A stretch of 56,108 nucleotides of DNA from Aneurinibacillus tyrosinisolvens (GCF_001015055.1 NZ_BBWZ01000033.1:1-56108); one strand, 5' to 3'; shown: positions 25,472-35,730, numbered from the stretch's first letter. Program-made: numbers and translations. Notes: generated by a model from the sequence alone, not told the origin.

Positions 25472-28400
25472 GTGCAGGGACTTATAGAAAAATTCATTCA
25501 GGATAATGAATTCCAGGCAATTGCCAGCGGCTTTGATCAAGGGCTCAGTGAGCAGCTTGCCTCTGGATTAAGCGGCTCGGCACGCCAAATTTTGTTTGCC
25601 GCCCTTTACCAGAAAACCGGTCAGCCGATGGTGATTGTTACACATAACATGTTTCAGGCGCAAAAGGTTTATGATGATATGAGTCAGCTCATACCGGCTG
25701 AGAATCTATGGATTTATCCGGCGAATGAACTGGTTGTTTCTGAGGTTTCCATTTCAAGCCCGGAAACATTAAGCCAGCGAATCGAAGTGCTGAACGAGTT
25801 ATCCCGCGGAAAAAAAGGGATCCTAATTGTACCGTATGCGGGGATTCGCCGTTCCGTCATTCCGTTGGAACAATGGAAACAGGCCCAGATGGTGATCCGT
25901 GTAGGGGAAGAGATTGACATTGAATCCTTTTTAGAGAAAATGGTTTCCTTCGGATATGAACGTGTGGAAATGATAGAAACGCGTGGTGAAATCAGTGTCC
26001 GCGGCGGGATTATTGATGTGTTTCCCGTTTACATGCCGCACCCAATCAGAATTGAGCTATTTGATGTGGAAGTAGATTCGATCCGTATGTTCGATATTAC
26101 GGATCAGCGTTCTGTTGAAAATCTACAGGAAATTGTGATCGGTCCTACGCGTGAAGTGTTTGGTGATAGAGAGGTATTCATGCGGGCGGCGAATAAGCTT
26201 GAATCACATTTAGCCGGTTCCCTTACAAAAATAAAAGATGAACAGGTAAAAGAGCGGCTTGTAGAAAAAATCGGCTGGGAGATCGAGCAGCTGCGGCAGG
26301 GACACCCTTTTCCTGGAATCTACAAATATATCTCTTTTCTTTATCCGGGCCGGCAGAGTTTAGTAGACTACATGCAGGGAAGGCCTATTCTTGTTGTAGA
26401 CGAGCCGACGCGGATTATTGAATCTGCCGCCCACATGGACAAAGACGAAGCTGAATGGAAAACGGCGCTCACCCAGGAAGGGGAGTTCCTCCCGGATATT
26501 GAGGTTTCCCATCCCTCGGAAGAAATCCTTTCTTTGAGAAAGCGAAAAGTACTTCACGTGTCTTTGTTTTTACGCCAGGTTCCGAAAACGAACCCGCAAA
26601 ACATTATTAATTTCACGTGTAAAACGATGCAGAACTTTCATGGTCAGATGAATGTGCTGCGTTCGGAGATTGAGCGGTGGAAGCGGTCGAATGCCACGAT
26701 TGTGTTCTGCGCCGCAGATGAGGAAAGAGCCCGCCGGCTTGAACGGGTGTTCCACGACTATGACATTGAAGCCGATATCGTGCTTGAATCCGACAAAGCT
26801 CTCTTGAGCAAGCGGCCCGTCATTACGCTCGGCAATTTGCAGAATGGATTCGAGCTTCCGATGCAGCATCTTGTTGTTGTAACAGAGAGTGAGGTATTTA
26901 CCCAGAAACAGCGGAAAGCATCCAAGACAAGAAAGAATTTGAGCAACGCTGAGCGAATTAAAACGTATACAGACTTGCAGGTAGGCGATTACGTTGTCCA
27001 TGTAAACCACGGAATCGGAAAGTATCTGGGCATCGAAACGCTCGATATTAACGGAATCCACAAAGATTACCTGCATATCAAGTATGCCGGTAACGACAAA
27101 CTGTACGTGCCGATTGAACAAATTGATCAGGTACAGAAATATGTTGGAAGTGAAGAAAAGGAGCCGAAGGTTTACAAGCTCGGTGGCACAGACTGGAAGA
27201 AGGTAAAGAGTAGAGTTAGGGCCTCTGTACAGGATATCGCACAGGATTTAATCAAGCTGTACGCGGAGCGCCAGGCGGCGAAAGGGTATGCCTTTAGCCG
27301 TGACGGTGATGAGATGGGAGAGTTCGAGGCCATGTTCCCCTACGATGAAACTGATGATCAGCTTCGTGCGATACGGGAGATAAAAGAAGATATGGAGCTG
27401 CCTCGCCCCATGGATCGCCTTCTTTGCGGCGATGTTGGATACGGCAAGACAGAAGTGGCCATCCGCGCGGCATTTAAGGCGGTTATGGACGGGAAACAGG
27501 TAGCCGTTCTTGTGCCGACAACCATTCTTGCTCAGCAGCACTATGAGACATTCCGGGAAAGGTTTGCAGATTATCCGGTAAATATTTCAGTGCTTAGCCG
27601 CTTCCGAACCCGTAAAGAACAGACGCAGACACTCAAAGGAGTGAAAGACGGGACGATCGATATTGTTATCGGTACACACCGCCTTCTCTCTAAGGATCTC
27701 GTATTTCGTGATTTAGGGCTTCTTATTGTGGACGAAGAACAACGCTTTGGCGTTACCCATAAAGAGAAACTCAAGCGGCTGAAAACGAATGTGGATGTTC
27801 TTACACTAACGGCCACGCCAATTCCACGAACCCTTCATATGTCGATGCTTGGTGTGCGTGATTTGTCTGTTATCGAGACTCCGCCGGAAAACAGGTTCCC
27901 TGTACAAACGTATGTCATGGATTATAGCGCGGGACTTGTACGTGAGGCCATTGAGAGAGAACTTGCCAGAGGAGGACAGGTTTATTTTCTTTATAACCAG
28001 GTGCAGGGCATTGAAAAGATGGCCGATCAAATCAGTATGCTCGTACCGGAAGCAAAAGTCGTTGTTGCACACGGCCAGATGAGTGAGACGGAGCTTGAAT
28101 CTGTTATGCTCAGCTTCCTTGAAGGAGAAGCCGATGTTCTCGTCAGCACGACGATTATTGAAACCGGTGTAGACATTCCGAATGTAAACACACTCATTGT
28201 TACAAACGCCGACAAAATGGGACTTTCTCAGCTGTATCAGCTGCGTGGACGTGTAGGCCGATCGAATCGCATTGCGTACGCGTATTTTACGTACCAGCGG
28301 GATAAAGTGCTTACAGAGGTGGCTGAAAAACGGCTGCAGTCCATTAAAGAGTTTACAGAATTAGGCTCGGGGTTTAAAATTGCCATGCGGGACCTCTCCA

Positions 28401-28995
28401 TTCGGGGTGCGGGTAACCTGCTTGGGGCTGAGCAGCACGGCTTTATCGCTTCCGTTGGTTTTGACTTGTACAGTCAAATGCTTAAGGATGCCATCGAGGA
28501 GTTGAAGGGAGAGCCGCAGAAGAGGGAGGAAGTCCATCCCGAAATTAATATAACAATCGATGCATTCATTCCATCGGAGTACATCCGGGACGGAAAACAG
28601 AAAATCGAAATGTATAAGAAGTTCGCTGCCGTCTCTTCCTTCGAGGATATTGATGATTTAACCGAAGAGCTGATCGATCGGTTTGGCATGATTCCGCAAA
28701 GCGTCAGCAATTTGTTGCTTGTATCCAAGCTCCGTGTGTATGCAATCAAGCATCGCATTGTAGAAGTATCACAAAAAGGGCAGGATATTCACCTTCTGTT
28801 CCATGAGGATCAAAGAAATGCGATCGATTGGGGCAGTTTGTTTGAACTGAAAGGCCTGCTGCAGCGAAAAATTGGCGTTGGACAAAACGGGCAGCAAATG
28901 AATGTAACGGTAAAAGTCAAAGGGCTGACTCCCGAAGAGAGTATTGAACTTGTGGAAAGTTTCCTCACTCAATTCGAACAATTAAAAAACAATAG
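25472..28995 (+). CDS. mfd: transcription-repair coupling factor Mfd, stop codon apparently lost by an indel
   Basis: Mfd removes stalled RNA polymerase and recruits UvrA. GTG 25472 has AGAGGAGG seven bases upstream. The UvrB-homology region, RNA-polymerase-interacting domain (near FTDLQVGDYVVHVNHGIGKY region), Walker A GDVGYGKTE, DEEQRFGV box and C-terminal D7 domain are all present. As written the frame runs on to 29170, 154 bases into the next gene, adding a tail unlike the family. One extra A in the run at 28984-28989 would bring TAG at 28993-28995 into frame. That gives 1174 residues, close to the B. subtilis protein. I therefore place the true end at 28995. Confidence 0.9.
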
Positions 28996-29016
28996 GGAAA
29001 GCGGGGAAACAAAAAA

Positions 29017-30069
29017 ATGTTGCAAAATAAGCGGTTATGGTCAGCGCTTCTTGTTCTTATTCTTGCTGCCGCACTTATCGCGGGCTGCGGCAAGAAGGAC
29101 GCGGTTGTCGCCAAATATGACGGCGGGCAAATTACCGAATCTCAATATAGGGACTACATTGAACTCGTGAAGACCGTAGAACCTGGTATCGAGAAGCAAA
29201 TTGATGCAGGAGACAAAGAAGCCCTCCAGCAGGTGCTCCACTTCCAGGTCATGACGGACTACCTTTCCAGCAAAGTAAAAGAAGATGCCCAGATGAAGAA
29301 GGAAGCAGATGATAGCTTCAAGCAGTTTGAGGCGTACACAAAACAGCAGCTGGGACAGGGAAAGAAAATTGAACAGTTTTACGCTGACAAGAAGGTAACG
29401 ACAGAAGAGCTAAAAACCTTCTTCCTAAATCAAATCAAAATGATTTCTTACTTCTCAAAAGATGTTCCTGAAGCAGAGAAGAAAAAGAAGTACGAGGAAG
29501 CGAAAAACCTTGGCTTTTTAACGAAAGCGGATGTGCGCCATATTCTTGTTTCCACGGAGAAGCGCTCGAAAGCAGAAGCAAAGAAGAAGGCGGAGGCATT
29601 GCTGCAACAGCTGCGGGCCGGAGCGGATTTTGCTAAGCTGGCGAAAGAAAATACAGATGATCCGGGAAGCAAGGAAACAGGCGGCCTATATCACTATGAT
29701 GACCAGCAGTCACTTGCGCAAACGGACGAGGCATATAAGAAGGCGGCAATGACGCTGCCGATTAACAAAATCAGTGATTTAGTTGAATCGCAGTTCGGTT
29801 ATCATATTATGCGCGTAGAGAGCCGTACTGAGCAGCCGTACGATCAAATTAAAGGCGACCTGGCGCGAGCGATGGCACAGGAGAAGGAACAGCAATTTTA
29901 CACTGAAAAGCTGAAAGGGATTATTAAGGAAGAAAACATCCCTGCATCGATGATTAAGCAGCAGCCGGTCCAGCAGGGCCCCGGACCATCTGGCCAACCG
30001 GGGGGACAACCAGTCCAGCAGGTTCCGGGACAACAGCCGCCGGTCCAGGCGCCATCCAATCAAAAATAA
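29017..30069 (+). CDS. PrsA/SurA-like peptidyl-prolyl isomerase lipoprotein
   Basis: The protein has 350 residues. A lipoprotein signal peptide ends in the lipobox LIAGC, with Cys-24 as the lipidated residue. A helical chaperone region follows, then a parvulin (PpiC) domain (about 172-265) with DVRHILV, GADFAKLAKENTDDPGS and FGYHIMRV. The last 35 residues are a Pro/Gln/Gly-rich tail. Family members fold exported proteins on the outer face of the membrane. A similar gene lies near hslO in B. subtilis (yacD); here it follows mfd instead. GCGGGGA gives the ribosome site. Confidence 0.88.
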   Translation: MLQNKRLWSALLVLILAAALIAGCGKKDAVVAKYDGGQITESQYRDYIELVKTVEPGIEKQIDAGDKEALQQVLHFQVMTDYLSSKVKEDAQMKKEADDSFKQFEAYTKQQLGQGKKIEQFYADKKVTTEELKTFFLNQIKMISYFSKDVPEAEKKKKYEEAKNLGFLTKADVRHILVSTEKRSKAEAKKKAEALLQQLRAGADFAKLAKENTDDPGSKETGGLYHYDDQQSLAQTDEAYKKAAMTLPINKISDLVESQFGYHIMRVESRTEQPYDQIKGDLARAMAQEKEQQFYTEKLKGIIKEENIPASMIKQQPVQQGPGPSGQPGGQPVQQVPGQQPPVQAPSNQK

Positions 30070-30077
30070 CACGAGAA

Positions 30078-30112
30078 AAAAACCGTTCCTTTGCCGGAGC
30101 GGTTTTTTATTG
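30078..30112 (+). terminator. intrinsic terminator of the PrsA-like gene
   Basis: AACCG and TCC pair with GGA and CGGTT across one mismatch (30081-30104), followed by six T. Confidence 0.85.
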
Positions 30113-30135
30113 TTCATTTGCAATAAAAACGTTGG

Positions 30136-30166
30136 TGAATATTCTCCAGAAAGGAGATAAATACTA
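30136..30166 (+). promoter_or_regulatory. sigma-G promoter of spoVT
   Basis: TGAATA (30136-30141) and AATACTA (30160-30166) are 18 bases apart, a near-consensus sigma-G promoter. spoVT is a sigma-G gene in B. subtilis. Confidence 0.75.
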
Positions 30167-30226
30167 CAAGCAAGTTGATAAGTTGCAGTCATGTAATTAC
30201 TCCACGAAAGCGAGGCATCAAGACTT

Positions 30227-30769
30227 ATGAAAGCAACTGGAATTGTGCGTCGAATTGACGATTTGGGGCGCGTGGTGATTCCAAAGGAAATTCGCCGCAC
30301 CCTCCGAATCCGAGAAGGAGATCCACTCGAAATTTTTGTGGATCGCGACGGAGAAGTCATTTTGAAGAAATACTCTCCTATCGGAGAACTTGGCGACTTT
30401 GCCAAGGAGTATGCTGACTCCCTGTATGAAAGTATGAACCACATCACAATGATTAGTGACCGTGATACGGTCATTACCGTATCAGGAGCATCGAAGAAGG
30501 AATATATGGACAAGGCTATTGGCGAGATTGTGGAAGGCTGCATGGAGGACAGAAAACCTACCTTGCAAACAAACCCCGGACAGTATGAAATTGTTCGCGA
30601 CAATAGTGAACAATATTCGTCATATGTGATTGCGCCGATTATTGCCGGCGGGGACCCGATTGGTTCGGTTATTCTTGTCAGCAAGGGTGAACAGGTGAAG
30701 ATGGGCGATTTAGAAATGAAGCTGGCAGAAACAGCTGCAGGATTTCTAGCCAAACAAATGGAACAATAA
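30227..30769 (+). CDS. spoVT: stage V sporulation transcription factor SpoVT
   Basis: The protein has 180 residues. The N-terminal AbrB-like DNA-binding domain (about 1-52, MKATGIVRRIDDLGRVVIPK) is followed by a GAF-type domain (about 56-178). In B. subtilis it modulates sigma-G-dependent genes in the forespore, activating some and repressing others. GCGAGG provides a modest ribosome site. Bounded by a sigma-G promoter and a terminator, it is a single-gene unit as expected after mfd. Confidence 0.97.
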   Translation: MKATGIVRRIDDLGRVVIPKEIRRTLRIREGDPLEIFVDRDGEVILKKYSPIGELGDFAKEYADSLYESMNHITMISDRDTVITVSGASKKEYMDKAIGEIVEGCMEDRKPTLQTNPGQYEIVRDNSEQYSSYVIAPIIAGGDPIGSVILVSKGEQVKMGDLEMKLAETAAGFLAKQMEQ

Positions 30770-30775
30770 CGAGGA

Positions 30776-30813
30776 AAAGCTTTCCGCAGGAATCTGCCGG
30801 GAAGCTTTTTTAA
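30776..30813 (+). terminator. intrinsic terminator of spoVT
   Basis: AAAGCTTTCC pairs with GGGAAGCTTT around a loop of about 13 bases, and a T run follows. Confidence 0.85.
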
Positions 30814-30917
30814 ATGGGGAGAAAGATATGTACATGTTGTTCATACACTTAGAAGGAAGAAGGCAAGCTTTTATGATATAATATCCGAGAATTTACCGGA
30901 ATAAGAGGGGGAAACAT

Positions 30918-32546
30918 ATGTCTAAGGAGCGGGGTTCGTCTTTTCTTAAAGGGGCGGCCATACTTGGTGCAGGAGCACTCTTATCCAAGATGCTGGGCGT
31001 CGTGTACCGTATACCGTACCAGAACATAACAGGGGACCTGGGCTATTATGTATACACACAGGTATACCCGCTGTATAGTGCCCTGCTGATTCTCGCAACG
31101 GCGGGTTTCCCTATTGCGATTTCCAAGTTTGTTGCCGAGAAGCTTGCGCTTGGCGATACACGCGGGGCACGGAGACTCTTCCGCGTTTCCGCAAGTGTCC
31201 TAACCATAACCGGAATTGTTTTTTTTATTTTGCTCTGGTTCGGCGCTCCGTTCATCGCCGCTTCGATGAGGGATAGCAAGCTGGTGCTGCCGATTCGCAG
31301 CGTATCGTTTGCCCTGCTTATTGTCCCGGTCATGGCAGCGCTGCGGGGATATTTTCAAGGCCATCATGATATGGTCCCGACTGCTGTTTCACAAATCGCG
31401 GAGCAGTTTGTCCGGGTCACGACTATTATTATTCTGTCTTACTGGTTTATGAAGACAACGGGGAATGTCTATCTCGCCGGGGCTGGCGCTGTGTTTGGCG
31501 CGGTAACGGGTGCGCTTTTTGCTTTTGTTGTGATGCTGTTTTTCTGGCGCCGTAATCATCGAATACAGAAATATATGCCTGTTCAGCCCGGAGCCGGGTA
31601 TACATATACGCAGGAAAGTATCGGGGAAATTGTACGCAAACTCGTTTATTATGCCATTCCGATTTGCCTTGGCTCCCTCGTCCTGCCGCTGATGCAGCTG
31701 TCTGATTCTTTTACGGTCGTAAGCATGCTTATGTGGGGAGGAAATACGGCGGAAACCGCTTATAGCTTAAAAGGGATTTTTGACCGGGGACAACCGCTTG
31801 TCCAATTTGCCGCTTTCTTTGCTACGGCTCTTTCCCTGTCGCTTGTACCCGCTATTGCGGAGGCACAGGCACTGGGGAAACGCCAGGTCATTGCAGCCCG
31901 TACGGAGCTGGCGCTGCGGCTTACTTTTTTGTTCGGGCTGCCTGCTTCAATCGGGCTGGCGGTAGTAGCGGGGCCGGTTAATGTCATGCTTTACGAAAAT
32001 GATAATGGAACAACCGCGCTTGTCGTACTTGCCTTTACAACCATTTTTGCTACGCTGGGCATTACATCGGCCGGTATTCTGCAAGGGATGGGAGAGGTTA
32101 CACTCCCTGTAAGAAACCTATTTATCGGTGTTGCAGCAAAGCTTGCTCTCAATATTTTTCTTATTCCTTCCTTTGGTATTACAGGGGCTGCGATGGCTAC
32201 CGTATGCTCTTATATGATTGCTACTCTGCTTAATTTGTACGCCATTACTTATTTTACGGGGATTAAGTTTCATATAAAGAACTTCTTTATCAAGCCGGCT
32301 ATCGCCGTTCTTATGATGGCCCTGGCCGCATTTGTCACCAGAAAGGCCGCGGAAAAAGGGCTGCTGGATTTAATTCCATCGCACCGGCTGTATTTCTCCG
32401 CCGTCAGCCTCCTGGCGGTTGGGGCGGGTGTTGTTATGTATGTCATTGCCCTGTTTCTTTCCGGAACGATTAGCCGCGCCGAATTGGAGACTACAAAACC
32501 GGGCAGAAAGCTGATTCCACTGTTGAAGCGTTTCCGGCTCTTATGA
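30918..32546 (+). CDS. yabM: SpoVB/MurJ-like polysaccharide flippase (YabM)
   Basis: The protein has 542 residues of the MOP superfamily (polysaccharide transporter / MurJ-like). About 14 membrane segments are predicted, beginning with FLKGAAILGAGALLSKMLG. The SKxLGxxYRIPY block after it is typical of SpoVB/YabM/YtgP proteins. Such proteins translocate lipid-linked glycan precursors; the exact substrate for YabM is unknown. AGAGGGGG precedes the ATG, and a TATAAT-like box lies at about 30877-30883. It is followed 27 bases later by mazG. Confidence 0.88.
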   Translation: MSKERGSSFLKGAAILGAGALLSKMLGVVYRIPYQNITGDLGYYVYTQVYPLYSALLILATAGFPIAISKFVAEKLALGDTRGARRLFRVSASVLTITGIVFFILLWFGAPFIAASMRDSKLVLPIRSVSFALLIVPVMAALRGYFQGHHDMVPTAVSQIAEQFVRVTTIIILSYWFMKTTGNVYLAGAGAVFGAVTGALFAFVVMLFFWRRNHRIQKYMPVQPGAGYTYTQESIGEIVRKLVYYAIPICLGSLVLPLMQLSDSFTVVSMLMWGGNTAETAYSLKGIFDRGQPLVQFAAFFATALSLSLVPAIAEAQALGKRQVIAARTELALRLTFLFGLPASIGLAVVAGPVNVMLYENDNGTTALVVLAFTTIFATLGITSAGILQGMGEVTLPVRNLFIGVAAKLALNIFLIPSFGITGAAMATVCSYMIATLLNLYAITYFTGIKFHIKNFFIKPAIAVLMMALAAFVTRKAAEKGLLDLIPSHRLYFSAVSLLAVGAGVVMYVIALFLSGTISRAELETTKPGRKLIPLLKRFRLL

Positions 32547-32573
32547 GGTACTAACAGAAGGGAGACTTATCGC

Positions 32574-34055
32574 GTGAAGAAAATAACGATTGTTGGACTT
32601 GGAGCGGGAAACCTGGAGGGTTTGCCCCTTGGACTGTACCGCGCACTATTAGGGGCACCCCATCTATTCCTTCGAACAGCAAAGCACCCGGTTGTCGGGG
32701 AACTTGAGGGGGAAGGGGTGTCTTATGAGAGCTTTGATGAGGTATATGAAGCACATGACCAATTTCCCCAAGTATATGAAGAAATATGCGAGCGGCTGCT
32801 TAAAGCGGCTGAGGAAAAAGGCGCGGTTGTATATGCTGTACCCGGCCATCCACTCGTAGCTGAACGTACCGTACAGCTGCTGCTTGAGGAGGGGCCGAAG
32901 CGCGAGGTAGAAATTGAGATAAAAGGAGGGCAAAGCTTCCTTGATCCGATTTTCGCTGCACTAAAAATCGATCCGGTGGAAGGGTTTGTTCTGCTGGATG
33001 CTACCGATGTAAAGGAACATCAATTCCAGCCGCCGATGCACCATTTGATTTGTCAGGTATACGATTCGTTTGTCGCTTCCGATGTAAAGTTGACGCTTAT
33101 GGAGGTATATCCCGATGATTTCCCTGTTACTATCGTCACAGCGGCCGGCGTGGCGGGCGAAGAGGAAATCTTATCGCTCCCCCTCTACGAACTGGACCGG
33201 ATGGACAAGTATACAAATTTAACAACGGTCTATGTGCCGCCGACCGCCCACGATCAGATAACAAACCGTCTGTTCTGGCGCCTGCGGGAAATCGTTGCTA
33301 TTCTTCGCAGCCCGGAAGGCTGTCCGTGGGACCGGGAACAGACACACCAATCGATCCGGAAAAACCTCATTGAAGAAACATACGAGGTGCTCGAAACCAT
33401 CGATGACAATGACCCCGATGCGATGTGCGAGGAGATGGGGGACTTACTGCTCCAAATCCTGCTTCATTCACAGATGGCGGAAGAAGAAGGCTATTTCACA
33501 GTAAACGATGTCGTGGCAACGCTGAACGAGAAGCTCATTCGCCGCCATCCCCACGTGTTCGGCACGTCCGAAGCGGGTAACGCGGAAGAGGCTTTGCAGA
33601 ACTGGGAAGCGATTAAAGTGGAAGAGAAGAAGGGAAAAGGGAAGGGGTTTACCTCCCGGCTGGACAGTGTACCCCGCGAATTGCCCACCCTTTCCCGGGC
33701 ATATAAGTACCAGAAAAAAGCGGCGGAAATTGGATTCGACTGGGACAAGCTTTCCGATGTGTTCGATAAAGTAAAGGAAGAGTGGGAAGAACTGCGGGAA
33801 GCAGGGACACCGGAGCACCGGAAAGAAGAGCTCGGTGATTTGCTGTTTGTTATCGTGAATGTGGCCCGGTTCTTGAAAATCGACCCGGAAGAAGCACTCG
33901 CATTAACGAATAAGAAATTCAAATACCGTTTCTCTTATATTGAACAAAAAATACAGGCAGCGGGAAAAGCAGCAGACGGTGCCACACTTGAGGAAATGGA
34001 AGCATGGTGGCAGGAAGCAAAGCGGAAAAAGAAAGAAGAGGAGGAACTGTCATGA
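32574..34055 (+). CDS. mazG: MazG-family nucleoside triphosphate pyrophosphohydrolase with N-terminal methylase-like domain (YabN)
   Basis: The protein has 493 residues. The N-terminal half (about 1-225) is a tetrapyrrole-methylase-like domain starting ITIVGLGAGNLEGLPLG. The C-terminal half has two MazG-type helical blocks: EGCPWDREQTHQSIRKNLIE with EE..E..D downstream, and a second EE..E....EELGDLLF block. MazG hydrolyses non-canonical NTPs. The fusion is characteristic of YabN. GTG 32574 has AGAAGGGAG upstream. The stop overlaps the rqcP start (ATGA). Confidence 0.93.
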   Translation: MKKITIVGLGAGNLEGLPLGLYRALLGAPHLFLRTAKHPVVGELEGEGVSYESFDEVYEAHDQFPQVYEEICERLLKAAEEKGAVVYAVPGHPLVAERTVQLLLEEGPKREVEIEIKGGQSFLDPIFAALKIDPVEGFVLLDATDVKEHQFQPPMHHLICQVYDSFVASDVKLTLMEVYPDDFPVTIVTAAGVAGEEEILSLPLYELDRMDKYTNLTTVYVPPTAHDQITNRLFWRLREIVAILRSPEGCPWDREQTHQSIRKNLIEETYEVLETIDDNDPDAMCEEMGDLLLQILLHSQMAEEEGYFTVNDVVATLNEKLIRRHPHVFGTSEAGNAEEALQNWEAIKVEEKKGKGKGFTSRLDSVPRELPTLSRAYKYQKKAAEIGFDWDKLSDVFDKVKEEWEELREAGTPEHRKEELGDLLFVIVNVARFLKIDPEEALALTNKKFKYRFSYIEQKIQAAGKAADGATLEEMEAWWQEAKRKKKEEEELS

Positions 34056-34345
34056 GACTCGATAAGTTTTTAAAGGTTTCCCGGCTGGTTAAGCGGCGCA
34101 CGCTGGCGAAAGAAGTGTGCGATCAGGGCCGGGTAACGATAAACGGCCAGGAAGCCAAGTCAAGCACGAACGTAAAAGTGGGGGACGAGCTGACCGTGCG
34201 GTACGGAAACAAGCTTGTAACCGTAAAAATAGAGAAGCTGCTCGATACAACGAAGAAGGAAGAGGCGGCAACGCTATATACAATGATCAATGAGGAGTTC
34301 TTGCCCCGGGAAACCGGGAACGAGCCCGACGCTACGATATGGTAA
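34052..34345 (+). CDS. rqcP: S4-domain RNA-binding protein RqcP (YabO)
   Basis: The protein has 97 residues. ATG 34052 overlaps the mazG stop and has GAGGAGGAAC upstream. The S4 RNA-binding domain (MRLDKFLKVSRLVKRRTLAKE, continued by GRVTINGQEAKSS and VGDELTVRYG) occupies residues 1-65. In B. subtilis RqcP (YabO) works with RqcH on obstructed 50S subunits to drive C-terminal alanine tailing of stalled nascent chains. The mazG-rqcP arrangement is conserved. Confidence 0.92.
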   Translation: MRLDKFLKVSRLVKRRTLAKEVCDQGRVTINGQEAKSSTNVKVGDELTVRYGNKLVTVKIEKLLDTTKKEEAATLYTMINEEFLPRETGNEPDATIW

Positions 34346-34368
34346 TTGCCTATACCGGGTAAACGTGA

Positions 34369-34392
34369 TGGGGCCTTCGGGCCTCTTTTTTA
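34369..34392 (+). terminator. intrinsic terminator of rqcP
   Basis: GGGGCC and GGCCTC pair around a TTCG loop, followed by six T. Confidence 0.85.
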
Positions 34393-34467
34393 TGGACTTC
34401 CCTCCCTTCCTTGTTCTAAATATGGTTTGTCTCCCATAACATGTACAAAAAAGGAGGCTGTACCGTA

Positions 34468-34758
34468 ATGATGGAGACGAACCCGAAAAAGACGATACGG
34501 CATGATATTGTTATGATTAACCGGAAGAAGCTGGATATCACTGGCGTCCTTAAAGTTGAAAGCTTCGACCATGAGGAGTTTTTGCTGCAAACGGAGGCGG
34601 GCTTTCTAACAATAAAAGGCCAGAACCTCCATATGAAAAATTTAAGCCTTGAAACAGGCCAGGTATCGATTGAAGGCATCGTATTTGCTATAGAGTATAT
34701 TGATGAATCCTATCAGGGGGAAAAGGCCAAAGGACTGTTTGGCCGGATTTTTAAGTGA
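34468..34758 (+). CDS. yabP: sporulation protein YabP
   Basis: The protein has 96 residues of the YabP/YqfC family: RHDIVMINRKKLDITGVLKV, then VESFDHEEFLLQTEAGFLTIKG in pieces, and a C-terminal IEYIDES. In B. subtilis YabP is made in the mother cell under sigma-E and is needed for sporulation; its biochemical role is unknown. ATG 34468 is chosen because AAAGGAGG lies 11 bases upstream; ATG 34471 is possible. The stop overlaps the yabQ start. I could not find a convincing sigma-E promoter upstream. Confidence 0.92.
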   Translation: MMETNPKKTIRHDIVMINRKKLDITGVLKVESFDHEEFLLQTEAGFLTIKGQNLHMKNLSLETGQVSIEGIVFAIEYIDESYQGEKAKGLFGRIFK

Positions 34759-35333
34759 CACTCCACGGACAGGCAGAAACTTTACTTTCTATGGTCGTGT
34801 GCGGAATCGCAATGGGTATGTTCTATGATACTTATAGGACGTTGGAGAGAATGTGCTATCTTACCCGGTGGCTGGTTCGGGTATGCGATTTTTTGTTCTG
34901 GTTAAGCTGCACATTCCTTGTATTCGGCACCCTTCTCCGTGTAAATGAGGGCATGGTGCGGATTTATATATTTCTTGGCCTTGGCCTTGGTATGGTTGTC
35001 TACTTCCTTGCTTTGCAGAGTATGTACCTGGTCATCCTTAAAAAGCTGATTTCCTTCTGTTTGTTCTCGTACCGGGTTATCCTGCGCATTCTTTATTATC
35101 TTATTGTAGCTCCGCTGCGCTTCCTTTACCGCTTTCTTTTTTCGATCGTTGTTTTCTTATTAACCGCTTTGCTTGCAATAGGAGGCTGGTTTTACCGGCC
35201 GGTTCGTTGGCTTGGGCGCCGAATGTGGGAACGGACGGGGAAATTGGTAAAGACACCGGTGAAAAAAGTGAAAAGAATTTTTCTGAATACGGGGAAAGTC
35301 TTGACGCGCTGGGTAAAAGGTAAGAAAATGTAA
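34755..35333 (+). CDS. yabQ: spore cortex biosynthesis protein YabQ
   Basis: The protein has 192 residues. An N-terminal helix pair with MGMFYDTYR, two further hydrophobic segments (about 48-68 and 72-92) and a fourth near residues 125-145 are followed by a strongly basic C-terminal tail rich in Lys and Arg. YabQ is a mother-cell membrane protein needed for the spore cortex in B. subtilis. The GTG start overlaps the yabP stop by four bases, so translation is coupled. Confidence 0.9.
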   Translation: MTLHGQAETLLSMVVCGIAMGMFYDTYRTLERMCYLTRWLVRVCDFLFWLSCTFLVFGTLLRVNEGMVRIYIFLGLGLGMVVYFLALQSMYLVILKKLISFCLFSYRVILRILYYLIVAPLRFLYRFLFSIVVFLLTALLAIGGWFYRPVRWLGRRMWERTGKLVKTPVKKVKRIFLNTGKVLTRWVKGKKM

Positions 35334-35366
35334 AATAACCCATAACAGAAGAAAGGTGCCAGCGCA

Positions 35367-35690
35367 ATGCAAAAATCACAATCTACATCCCAAATACAAG
35401 GCCGCAGACGCCGGATGCGTCTTTTGCAGATTGTTGTCGTTGCCCTCTTACTTTGGGCATGCTGGGTGTATTACACGCAGAGCCGGCAAATCGCAGAGAA
35501 ACAAAGCAAACTCGCGGAGTTACAAGGCCAGGCAGCGGTTGTAAATCAGGAGAAGAATCGGCTCGAATTACAGGTGAAGCGCCTCCATGACAATGAGTAT
35601 ATCGGCGAGTTAGCAAGAAAGAATTTCTTTCTTTCAAAAGAGGGTGAAATTCTGTTTTTGACCCCTGAAGAAACGAAGAAAAAGCAGTAA
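35367..35690 (+). CDS. divIC: cell division protein DivIC (FtsB-like)
   Basis: The protein has 107 residues with the bitopic layout of the septum-formation initiator family. A basic cytoplasmic N-terminus (RRRRMR) precedes one membrane segment (about 19-36). An extracellular coiled coil follows (about 40-72), ending in the family segment DNEYIGELARKNFFLSKEGE. DivIC associates with FtsL and DivIB in the divisome. GAAAGGTG lies eight bases before the ATG. The S1-domain gene yabR and the tRNA genes that follow in B. subtilis are missing here. Confidence 0.93.
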   Translation: MQKSQSTSQIQGRRRRMRLLQIVVVALLLWACWVYYTQSRQIAEKQSKLAELQGQAAVVNQEKNRLELQVKRLHDNEYIGELARKNFFLSKEGEILFLTPEETKKKQ

Positions 35691-35693
35691 TAG

Positions 35694-35730
35694 CAGGTGC
35701 TCCCGGTGAGGAAGCATCTGTTTTTTTTAT
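35694..35730 (+). terminator. intrinsic terminator of divIC
   Basis: CAGGTGCT (35694-35701) pairs with AGCATCTG (35713-35720, one G-U), and a run of eight T follows. Confidence 0.85.
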
